From contig DFZJ01000169.1 in the NCBI GenBank assembly GCA_002382045.1, positions 801-13,631 of the forward strand: a stretch of 12,831 nt of DNA, read 5' to 3'. The DNA is from Syntrophaceae bacterium UBA4059 (GTDB lineage Bacteria > Desulfobacterota > Syntrophia > Syntrophales > Smithellaceae). Position numbers and translations under genes: made by a program. The notes beneath the pieces were generated by a model. The model saw only the letters and a list, made by a program, of their open reading frames with translations, did not search any database and was not told where the DNA came from. Below are positions 6,930 to 12,831 of the stretch, piece by piece. Position 1 is the first letter of the stretch. The number at the start of each line of letters is the position of its first letter.

Positions 6930-7754
6930 CTATTTACCTCCGATTTTATTTAAAAGGTTTTGTGCTGCTAAAACTTCTTCATCCGCGCCGTCGGTATCCT
7001 GCAAACGTCCCGCAAGCAGGGCCTTGGCCTCTTTTTTGGAAAGCCCTACGTCCCGCAAGGCTTTCTCGATTTCTCTTTCAGTTGGCTTATTTGTTTCGGA
7101 TTGAAAACCATCCGGCACATGCGCAAACATGCTCAAATCAAATTGAGCCTTTGCTGCCTTGCCATCGATAATGGTATCAATGAATCCCCTTTCTTTTGCT
7201 TCTTTGGCCGTGAACCACGTTTCGTTTTTCAGCATGTCCCGGATCTCTTTTTTCCCGACACTGGAATTTTGGGAGTAAATATCAACCATATTGCCGCTTA
7301 TCTTTTCTAAAATGTCCGCGATTTCGCGCAGATCATATTGATTACCAGCGGCGAAAACCCACGGATCATGAATCATATACATTGCATTTTGATAGGCTTG
7401 AACTTCCTTACCGGCCAATGCGATAAATGAAGCAGCGCTTGCAGCTAAGGACTCGATGCGGGTAACGATCTTTGATTTATGGGCTTGTAGGGCGTTAAAA
7501 ATTGCCATTGCATCAAAAACGTCACCGCCCGGAGAATTAATCCTGACAGTCACGGTTTTTGTTTGAATGTCTGACAGCGCCCGGACAAATTCACCGGCGT
7601 CATTGAAAGGCCAGCCAATAACATCATAGATCATAACCTCGGTGTCATCTTCAGAAAGAGATTCAATTTTATACCAATCAGCTTTATCAATCGGCTTATT
7701 CCAATAACGAGCCGTAGCTTCGGCATTCCTTTGGCTTCGATATTTAAGATTCAT
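6930..7754 (-). CDS. ClpP-like prohead maturation protease
   Basis: This 274-residue serine protease cleaves the capsid delta domain inside the prohead. The ClpP-type fold shows RINSPGGDVFDAMAIFNAL (71-89), then the nucleophile Ser106 within ESLAASAAS, and the catalytic His129 in MIHDPW. An acidic residue in ETWFTA (Glu178) stands near the place where ClpP has its Asp. The C-terminal 70 residues are charged and helical, with a KALRDVGLSKKEAKALLAG segment, as is common in prohead proteases that associate with the capsid scaffold. The start was placed at the ATG preceded by AAAGGAG. The longer reading from 7832 would overlap the portal gene by almost 90 bases and add an unrelated N-terminus. 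Overlap with the portal is 11 bases. Confidence 0.92.
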   Translation of the reverse strand: MNLKYRSQRNAEATARYWNKPIDKADWYKIESLSEDDTEVMIYDVIGWPFNDAGEFVRALSDIQTKTVTVRINSPGGDVFDAMAIFNALQAHKSKIVTRIESLAASAASFIALAGKEVQAYQNAMYMIHDPWVFAAGNQYDLREIADILEKISGNMVDIYSQNSSVGKKEIRDMLKNETWFTAKEAKERGFIDTIIDGKAAKAQFDLSMFAHVPDGFQSETNKPTEREIEKALRDVGLSKKEAKALLAGRLQDTDGADEEVLAAQNLLNKIGGK

Positions 7755-8973
7755 CGTCGTCTCCTTTGTTGTCACCGCTTTTCTGTTCTTTAGTTGTTGA
7801 GGTGCGGGTCTTGAAAACATTCCCACCGTCATATGGGTTCATATCTTCCAGTTCCCGGACTTCGTTCGGACTCATGGCCTCAATATTCACCATTCCCTGA
7901 TAATAAGCCGTCCGTGCCGCCGTGTCGCCGCGTAACAAGCCGCCAGTGCTGAACTTTGCAAAGTAATTTTCTTTTTGTTTTTCAGTCAATAAATCCCGGT
8001 AAATCGCCATCTCGATATTAACGAGCCGGGGAGTAAGCGCATACTTGACATACTCAAGGTCAAAGGCATCGGCGCTTGCATACGTCGCAACCTTGTCGCC
8101 GGATTGCAGCATGGACAACGGCAACCCGAAGAACAGGTCAACGATTTCTTTTTTCTGGAAGTTTCGAGCTTCAATGAATTGAGAATCGACGGATGTCATC
8201 TGCATTTTCTCGAATGACATACCCTCTTCAAGTAATGCTGTTTTGTGGGCATTCTCGACCGAAGCATAAATTTCGTTAAATTCGTTGACGATCCGCTTTG
8301 CCGTGTTTTCGTTTTTAAAACTTCCAGGATGTTTCAAAATTCCGCCGATCATTGCACCGTGCGCAAATACCTTTGCCCCGTGTTTCTCCGTGGCTAACGC
8401 CAGACCAACACTCTCTCGTGCGTATTGAATAGGATTTATCCCCATATAGCCGTTGAAGACAAGACCTCGGATGTGCATGATCCGCTCGCCGGGAATGATG
8501 TCTATTGATCCGTCGGGACGCGATATTTTATAAAACAGTCCAAAATCGGGCGCTTGGAGAACTTCTTGAACGCGCCCCATCGGAATAGGAATCAACTCGC
8601 TGACTTCATTTCCCGGAAATCCGGTTTTTAGTGCAAAAAAATTTCCCCGTAGGTCTAAGCAGGCAGAGCACATTCCCCAAAATTCTGGCGCTGTCATCCA
8701 CCGATTGGGCTGCCTATGCAAAAGCCGATAAAGCCTCAAGCTCTTTGCCTTTTCCTTCTCGTTTCCTTTTTCGACGTATAAGTGGCAAGGAAGTTGCGCG
8801 ATAGAATCGGCTTTAATCTTTACGCATGAATGAACGGCCATCGCTTGCATAGCCGTGGTTGAGTTTACCGATTGACCGGACGATGTTTGTCCACCACCGA
8901 ACGAATCAACGATGAGCCGATGAATTTCATCTGTTGACAGGGCCTTTGGCCGTATGCTGGAAAAAATACCCAT
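7744..8973 (-). CDS. Portal protein, HK97 type
   Basis: This 409-residue portal protein (PF04860-like) forms the dodecameric ring at one capsid vertex through which DNA enters and leaves. Family features include AVHSCVKIKADSIAQLPCHLY in the first 70 residues. HIRGLVFNGYMGINPIQYA comes mid-protein, followed by an FGLPLSMLQSGDKVATYAS-like wing segment. The C-terminal stretch reads GLLRGDTAARTAYYQGMV, then MSPNEVRELEDMNP. The tail (last 25 residues) is rich in Lys, Asp and Gly. The ATG at 8973 was chosen over the GTG one codon upstream because the preceding small gene stops inside it (TGATG). GAGGAG precedes both. Length is typical. Confidence 0.93.
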   Translation of the reverse strand: MGIFSSIRPKALSTDEIHRLIVDSFGGGQTSSGQSVNSTTAMQAMAVHSCVKIKADSIAQLPCHLYVEKGNEKEKAKSLRLYRLLHRQPNRWMTAPEFWGMCSACLDLRGNFFALKTGFPGNEVSELIPIPMGRVQEVLQAPDFGLFYKISRPDGSIDIIPGERIMHIRGLVFNGYMGINPIQYARESVGLALATEKHGAKVFAHGAMIGGILKHPGSFKNENTAKRIVNEFNEIYASVENAHKTALLEEGMSFEKMQMTSVDSQFIEARNFQKKEIVDLFFGLPLSMLQSGDKVATYASADAFDLEYVKYALTPRLVNIEMAIYRDLLTEKQKENYFAKFSTGGLLRGDTAARTAYYQGMVNIEAMSPNEVRELEDMNPYDGGNVFKTRTSTTKEQKSGDNKGDDDES

Positions 8974-9137
8974 CACTCCTCAACCACAAAAAAACCGCCT
9001 ACGAAGATAATCACTCCGCAAACGGTAAATGCCAGCCACGGCGCATATAGAAAAAGCCCGTAACCCATAAGGCACAGACCAAGGACAAGAAGAACATCCC
9101 GAAAACTGATTTTTTGAAGCAATGAAAATATTTTCAA
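8973..9137 (-). CDS. Small two-span membrane protein, TTG start
   Basis: This reading frame gives 54 residues beginning with a TTG codon (KIFSLLQKISFRD next) and ending in VVEE. Two hydrophobic stretches follow: about residues 14-28 (VLLVLGLCLMGYGLF) and 32-49 (APWLAFTVCGVIIFVGGF). This is the shape of a tiny hairpin membrane protein. The frame is closed upstream by a TGA 12 bases before the TTG, and GAGG lies about 10 bases before it. The stop overlaps the portal ATG (TGATG), which supports a real, coupled gene. Similar tiny hydrophobic proteins are often encoded just before the portal gene in HK97-like phages. Its role is unknown; a membrane function in late infection can only be guessed. 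Confidence 0.6.
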   Translation of the reverse strand: MKIFSLLQKISFRDVLLVLGLCLMGYGLFLYAPWLAFTVCGVIIFVGGFFVVEE

Positions 9138-9201
9138 CTCATCGCGCCCTCAAAAACCGTTCAACTTTCGGCTTTGTTATGGCGGATGAAGTTTAAAAAA
9201 G

Positions 9202-9235
9202 ATAAGCACTAATGGACAAAAACGGACACATAAGC
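9202..9235. repeat. Short nested direct repeats before the small membrane gene
   Basis: Within the 106-base gap between the helix-turn-helix gene and the small membrane gene, ATAAGC occurs at 9202-9207 and 9230-9235, and GGACA at 9214-9218 and 9224-9228. GGACA copies are 10 bases apart start to start, about one helix turn. The remainder of the gap holds nothing recognisable. A protein-binding site is possible, but chance is not excluded. Confidence 0.25.
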
Positions 9236-9243
9236 CTGGTTTT

Positions 9244-9429
9244 TTAATCAATGGTGGGTTTTTCTATTTTTTTGACTGCTTCACGACGGATTCTTAAAAG
9301 ACAACCTGCTATTTTTACGGCTTCAAGTTTACCGGTTGCTATCCACCCACGAACCGTTTTTGTCGAAACTGAATAATAAGCAGCTACTTCGTCCGGCCTT
9401 AGTAATTCCTTTTCTGGCAGTTCTTTCAT
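9244..9429 (-). CDS. Small excisionase/MerR-like helix-turn-helix protein
   Basis: This 61-residue protein matches the helix-turn-helix 17 / excisionase-type fold. LLRPDEVAAYYSVSTKTVRGW at about 9-29 contains the recognition helix, and the wing runs through GKLEAVKIAGCLLRIRREAV (33-52). It should bind DNA. Two ATG codons sit in tandem after AAGGAG. The second (9429) has the better 5-base spacing, but 9432 is possible. It follows the large terminase by 9 bases. Directing excision is unlikely here because no integrase is nearby. A role as an accessory packaging factor or late regulator is more in keeping with its place, as MerR-like wings occur in some small terminases. This role is inferred. 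Confidence 0.8.
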   Translation of the reverse strand: MKELPEKELLRPDEVAAYYSVSTKTVRGWIATGKLEAVKIAGCLLRIRREAVKKIEKPTID

Positions 9430-9438
9430 CATCTCTCC

Positions 9439-11112
9439 TTATCCGGTTATTATTCCTCTGGTTTCGTAAACTGATATTGGTTTTCTGGCTTGAGGGTTGA
9501 GTGCCATCAATGCCACCGAATTCAACGTCGCCATAAGCGGGTCTATTTTCCCCGTTCCGCTCGCCTGCTTCGTGATTATAATCGCATTCCCGCGCGGCTC
9601 TACCCGTGCATTCCCGACACACCACGTCATAAGCGCCTGCCCACCATGCGTAATTGTCTTTTCCGCCACACGCCGTTCCAATGTTTTAATGGCGCCGGAT
9701 AGGCGCCACCCCTGCGGAATACCGACCACGCGGTCATGCTCAATTCCCCGCGCCTGAACTTCATCCACGATGTCACCAATCCCTACCGGATCAACTCCGA
9801 TTCGATCAAGCAGACCAGCATTTTCGCATTGCATAACAATGTCCCCGACTTCCTTGATGTCCTGGCCAATTTCTTCCACGATAATTAAATCACCGTCTTT
9901 CTGAAAGTCCCTGTACCGCGCCGCCTCTGATTTCCGCCGCTCCAGCGCGATAGGGTTCGCCCACGCCCGAGTCCACAACAGCCAGTCACGCGTCTCCGCG
10001 TCTCTCCCGATGATGGCCAGTCCCAGGAGGTCATCAAGCCCACCGCCATCGATGCCGATCACAACGACTTCGGAACGCTCAAGGATCATGTCCAGCGTGA
10101 CTTTGCCGGCGGCCGCCTCCCAGAAGTCCGCACCAGTCCATCGTGAGGTTTTGAGATTCATACCCATTTCGATGTTGAGATGCTTTGCCAAAAATCCCGT
10201 CATAGATTCGTGGCCGGCGTTCTCGGCTTTCTTGAACTCTCGGAGAATGAACTGCTCGTCAACGGATGCATGAAGATTTGGATTGGTGACGTAAAACATC
10301 TTCGGGTCAAGATATGATTTTTCTTCTATCATTTTTTTCGGAAACTCATAAATTATCGGAAGAAAGGCCGGATCGTCGATCTTGCCATCCCGAACATCGC
10401 GGGCATAATCGAGCTTTTGCTTGAATATGCCAGCCGGGGCCTCATCAGATTGTGTTGACAGGTATATCACAAATCCCTCAGGCCGTGACGCAAGACCGCC
10501 GCACGCCTCACGAAGCATGTTCTCAGCATTGTTGCGCTTGCCGAACAACCAAAATTCATCAATCAAAATTCCAGTTGCTTTTTTCCCACCTACGGTCTCA
10601 TTATCGGCAGCAACAACTTTCAGCATGGCACCTGTATTTCTATTCGTGATTTGCCGTAAATGATCTTGAACGTGCATTATGTCGGATAGCTCTTCGTCGG
10701 CGTTAACCATGTCGCGGGCAGGATAAAATGAGTTCTGCGCGATCTCCACAGTAGGGGCAACAATGAGAAATTCAGCGGAATCTCTCCAGTTGCGGATCAA
10801 TGCAGTCATCATAATCGCAGCCGAAGTCGTTGATTTGCTATTCTTTTTTGATACTAGCAAGAAAAATTCTTGAATTACTCTGCGCCCGGCTCCCTCATCA
10901 TAAGCGCCGAAAATGGCGGATACGAAATCAAATAGCCATTGCCGTCCTGCCTCGCCTATCGTCGGTCTGTTCAGAACGTCCACAAGTCGAAGTTCCTTGA
11001 ACTGGGCAAGCGCATCGTCCGCCTCTTTTGGGAAAAGCGGCGGGAAAGTGATCAGGCTTTCCCCGGCCATGATGCGGCGCTCCCAGTCGAGGCATGAGGT
11101 TGAGGTGGTCAT
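9439..11112 (-). CDS. terL: Terminase large subunit
   Basis: This 557-residue motor packages DNA into the prohead. The N-terminal ATPase has a deviant Walker A (VSKKNSKST, 87-95), a Walker B (GILIDEFW, 181-188, with Asp185-Glu186), and a coupling motif near YLSTQSDE (217-224). The C-terminal RNase H-like nuclease shows acidic residues at Asp355 (GIDGGG), Asp441 (GVDPVG) and Asp524 in KIDPLMA. The style is that of the Terminase_1/YmfN group. The start was set at the ATG at 11112, 6 bases after AAGGAG. The preceding gene stops inside it (ATGA), while the longer frame from 11196 runs across the upstream gene. Length is typical, and all key motifs look intact. Confidence 0.93.
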   Translation of the reverse strand: MTTSTSCLDWERRIMAGESLITFPPLFPKEADDALAQFKELRLVDVLNRPTIGEAGRQWLFDFVSAIFGAYDEGAGRRVIQEFFLLVSKKNSKSTTSAAIMMTALIRNWRDSAEFLIVAPTVEIAQNSFYPARDMVNADEELSDIMHVQDHLRQITNRNTGAMLKVVAADNETVGGKKATGILIDEFWLFGKRNNAENMLREACGGLASRPEGFVIYLSTQSDEAPAGIFKQKLDYARDVRDGKIDDPAFLPIIYEFPKKMIEEKSYLDPKMFYVTNPNLHASVDEQFILREFKKAENAGHESMTGFLAKHLNIEMGMNLKTSRWTGADFWEAAAGKVTLDMILERSEVVVIGIDGGGLDDLLGLAIIGRDAETRDWLLWTRAWANPIALERRKSEAARYRDFQKDGDLIIVEEIGQDIKEVGDIVMQCENAGLLDRIGVDPVGIGDIVDEVQARGIEHDRVVGIPQGWRLSGAIKTLERRVAEKTITHGGQALMTWCVGNARVEPRGNAIIITKQASGTGKIDPLMATLNSVALMALNPQARKPISVYETRGIITG

Positions 11113-11309
11113 GCTGATCTCCTTATCTTCCAAACGCCATGCTCCACATTGATTAAAAATCCTCGTTGATACATCCATGTATCCCGCAACGCGCATGTTT
11201 CGCCGAGCCCGAACAGTTCTCTTATTTGAGGCAAGGAAAATATTTCATTTTCGTGATTCATTATCGTTTCAAACTGCGCCATAATTCTTTTCTGTTTTTT
11301 CCCTAACAT
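11109..11309 (-). CDS. 66-residue possible winged-helix protein
   Basis: This small basic protein lies between the two terminase genes. It begins MLGKKQKRIMAQF, then FSLPQIRELFGL (about 24-35) looks like a helix-turn-helix core. RGFLINVEHGVWKIRR (about 49-64) has the hydrophobic, basic pattern of a wing. No specific family was recognised. The start at 11309 follows AAGGAG by 5 bases, and that site comes after the small terminase stop, so the upstream ATG at 11324 is less likely. It ends inside the large terminase ATG. The place suggests a DNA-binding packaging accessory, but this is inferred. Confidence 0.65.
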   Translation of the reverse strand: MLGKKQKRIMAQFETIMNHENEIFSLPQIRELFGLGETCALRDTWMYQRGFLINVEHGVWKIRRSA

Positions 11310-11320
11310 GACCGCTCCTT

Positions 11321-11797
11321 TCATTTCACCAAACTGATCGGCGGCTTCCCCGGCGCAAATTTACCGGACGCCGCTGCCACCTTTGCCCGGTCATTCTTAT
11401 CCTCTTTTTTGCCGACACCCTCGCCCTTGCGCACGTGAATATACGGCGCGGCACTTACGGCCATCCTCGCGCGCAAGTCCTTATTCTCGGTCGGGTCATT
11501 CATGACCTTGAGCATATAGGCCAGTGGTTCAAGATTTTCCGGCGCACCCTCGACTTTCGGCGTCTCATCTTTGTCAATCTCCGCCGCCAGCTCAACGGCC
11601 AGAATGTCCATCATTTTTTTCTCGCCGATGGTGATCGAATTGCCGCCCCTGATTTTAGCCAAAAGGTCGTTGAACAGTTTTGCTTTCGCCTTGGTTTTCA
11701 GCGACAACATTTCACGGATTTGCCGCTCTTCTTCCGTCTGTGCGTTTGTGACTCCTTTTTTCCGCCCGGAGCCGGGACGATAACCGCCGCGAGCCAT
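11321..11797 (-). CDS. terS: Probable terminase small subunit
   Basis: This 158-residue protein starts MARGGYRPGSGRKKGV, the glycine/arginine-rich opening typical of small terminases and related phage DNA-binding proteins. A helical charged middle follows. PLAYMLKVMNDP (about 93-104) and then RARMAVSAAPYIHVRKGEG (about 110-128) are characteristic of one small-terminase group. The C-terminus is basic and probably disordered. It would recognise the phage packaging site and recruit the large terminase. The start follows AAGGAGG at 6-8 bases, and lies 1 base past the stop of the Mom-like gene. The longer frame from 11839 overlaps that gene and adds a non-family N-terminus. Confidence is moderate because small terminases diverge widely; the order before the large terminase supports it. 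Confidence 0.72.
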   Translation of the reverse strand: MARGGYRPGSGRKKGVTNAQTEEERQIREMLSLKTKAKAKLFNDLLAKIRGGNSITIGEKKMMDILAVELAAEIDKDETPKVEGAPENLEPLAYMLKVMNDPTENKDLRARMAVSAAPYIHVRKGEGVGKKEDKNDRAKVAAASGKFAPGKPPISLVK

Positions 11798-11798
11798 G

Positions 11799-12593
11799 CT
11801 AAACCTCCTTATCTTGGAGCGCGTGGGTCGGGATTGCACCGCCGCCCTCTGACTGGTCGCCAGAGGTTGCCTTTGTCACGCGCTTGATTCCTTTATACAT
11901 ACCCGCCCCGCGCTTTTCTATTTCGCTGAAAGGCAATATCGGGACGGTCAACCTGTCTTTTGCCGTGGGGTCGAGGAAATAGATATAGCGAAGCTGAAAG
12001 CCTTCAAGGGGGTGCGCCCCTATGTCAATCAAAGGCTGCATTGAAGCCCCGCCGGACTCGCAAATATACTTGCCTTTTGTCGCTGTCGTCCGTGAAATAA
12101 TATTGTGCTGTGTCTTTGTGTTTTTCCATTCAATATCGTTAAACTTTTCTCCTGTTGGCATTTCCCAAATTGACGTGTTTTTACGAATCCCCGTCAGTAC
12201 AAACCCGCTCGCCCGGTATATCGTGCCGTCGCCGCACTGTGTCCCATCGGCAAAGCTGATAATCCATTTCATCCAGGGATAAGTTTTCTTAATAAAGCGC
12301 ATTGCATAGGCGATGCAACGGCTTTCCCCGTTACGAGGGAGCCAGTCCGCAAAAGCCAGCCGGTTCAATTCAAGAAATTCATTCCATAAAGTCCCTTTCA
12401 CAAGTCCAACAATTTTCCGCTTATCCAGCGATGGGCCAAATTGCATCGCGCCGCCGCAACGGTCGCCCATAAAAACACCCAAGTGCAACTGTGAATTATT
12501 GACCACCTTGCCGCTATAATGCAGCGACTTGATGATTTTATTCGCGTCTTGCGATGATATGGGTTTGACAATCAGGTCTTTCGCGCTATTCAC
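11799..12593 (-). CDS. mom: Mom-family adenine methylcarbamoylation protein
   Basis: This 264-residue protein belongs to the Mom family, GNAT-like enzymes. The phage Mu member converts adenine in DNA to N6-methylcarbamoyl adenine and protects phage DNA from restriction. Family-like segments are LHYSGKVVNN (24-33), GGAMQFGPSLDKRK (47-60), LNRLAFADWLP (76-86), and a long core with SRCIAYAMRFIKKTYPWMKW (91-110) then FADGTQCGDGTIYRASGF (114-131). The last 35 residues are Gly/Ser-rich with GGAIPTHAL, seen as a tail in other members. GTG is used as start codon, 8 bases after AGAGG, and overlaps the ParB-like stop by 8 bases. In Mu, mom is separate from packaging genes and controlled by Com. Here it is the gene just before the small terminase, with no Com-like zinc finger in view. 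The target site and exact chemistry remain to be shown. Confidence 0.87.
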   Translation of the reverse strand: MNSAKDLIVKPISSQDANKIIKSLHYSGKVVNNSQLHLGVFMGDRCGGAMQFGPSLDKRKIVGLVKGTLWNEFLELNRLAFADWLPRNGESRCIAYAMRFIKKTYPWMKWIISFADGTQCGDGTIYRASGFVLTGIRKNTSIWEMPTGEKFNDIEWKNTKTQHNIISRTTATKGKYICESGGASMQPLIDIGAHPLEGFQLRYIYFLDPTAKDRLTVPILPFSEIEKRGAGMYKGIKRVTKATSGDQSEGGGAIPTHALQDKEV

Positions 12594-12831
12594 GGTTAAA
12601 CCTCTGCGCTATGAAATAAAGGGCGTTTCCGTTACTGTTCTCGTTGACGGCACTCTGTCCGCCTCCCTCGTTTTTCGCTTTCTTTATGGCCGCGTTTAAC
12701 TCTTCGGCTTGCTCGTCATGGAGAGTAAAGGTCATCTGTATAAACGGGGCGCGGTCGCCGTCTTTCAATTCAGGCGCGTCAACTTCACCGACTTCTTTCA
12801 GCCAATCCGCCGGCAAGTCCAAACCCCAGTC
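12586..12831 (-). CDS. ParB-like phage protein, C-terminal part (partial)
   Basis: The reading frame is open to the window end and gives 81 residues. DWGLDLPADWLKEV is followed by a linker, then FIQMTFTLHDEQAEELNAAI (about 33-52) and NENSNGNALYFIAQRF (about 63-78). This resembles the C-terminal part of phage ParB/sulfiredoxin-domain proteins, in which the N-terminal ParB-like nuclease or NTPase domain would lie further upstream, outside this window. The TTG near 12822 is only an internal codon. Overlap with the Mom-like GTG start (8 bases) shows the two are expressed together, as phage ParB-like and DNA modification genes often are. Role in this phage: unknown. Confidence 0.7.
   Translation of the reverse strand, partial: DWGLDLPADWLKEVGEVDAPELKDGDRAPFIQMTFTLHDEQAEELNAAIKKAKNEGGGQSAVNENSNGNALYFIAQRFNRE

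Noticed and set aside
7754..7832. Longer N-terminus for the prohead protease
   Set aside because: It overlaps the end of the portal gene and adds residues unlike the family; AAAGGAG precedes the ATG at 7754.
9244..9429. True excisionase pointing to a nearby integration module
   Set aside because: No integrase or attachment site is present and the gene is in the late packaging operon, so only the DNA-binding fold is claimed.
11112..11196. Longer N-terminus for the large terminase
   Set aside because: It would run across the 66-residue gene. The ATG at 11112 has AAGGAG at good spacing and overlaps the previous stop.

Overview
This window is a run of tailed-phage late genes, either a free phage or an induced or resident prophage. 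It belongs to a siphovirus-like lineage with an HK97-type head. All 18 supported genes, two of them partial, lie on the minus strand. Transcription therefore runs from position 12831 down to position 1, and most neighbours overlap by a few bases (ATGA, TGATG or longer) or sit within about 10 bases, as in one long operon. The host cannot be named from the sequence. Strong Shine-Dalgarno sites (AGGAGG-like) and a balanced base composition with AT-richer patches fit a bacterium, and the protein style resembles prophages of Deltaproteobacteria-like environmental bacteria. That last point is an impression, not a result.

In transcription order, the first block (12831-11799) is the C-terminus of a ParB-like phage protein followed by a Mom-family DNA-modifying enzyme, expected to alter adenines in the phage genome and shield it from host nucleases. 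The packaging block (11797-9244) holds a probable small terminase, a 66-residue possible winged-helix protein, the large terminase (ATPase plus nuclease), and a small excisionase-like helix-turn-helix protein. The head block (9137-5713) holds a 54-residue two-span membrane protein with a TTG start, the portal, a ClpP-like prohead protease and the HK97-fold major capsid protein with its delta domain.

A second head block (5611-3944) encodes three beta-rich accessory proteins: a probable decoration protein, a fibre-like protein with an 8-residue repeat, and a third capsid-adjacent protein. A GC-rich hairpin sits just ahead of the ribosome binding site of each of the three. The connector block (3935-2225) holds a gp6-like head-tail connector with a large inserted domain, a head closure protein and a DUF3168-type tail completion protein. 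A 63-residue protein of unknown function follows.

The last block (2044-39) is the accessory part: a SAM-dependent methyltransferase overlapping a two-module glycosyltransferase, placed where the operon would normally go straight to the major tail protein. The first codons of the next gene, probably that tail gene, are at the left edge. The most unusual points are this sugar-modification pair inside the structural operon, the domain inserted in the connector that resembles the phage's own decoration protein, and the repeated hairpin-SD arrangement. No integrase, attachment site, tRNA, CRISPR array or insertion sequence was seen. The longest stretch without a gene is about 100 bases.
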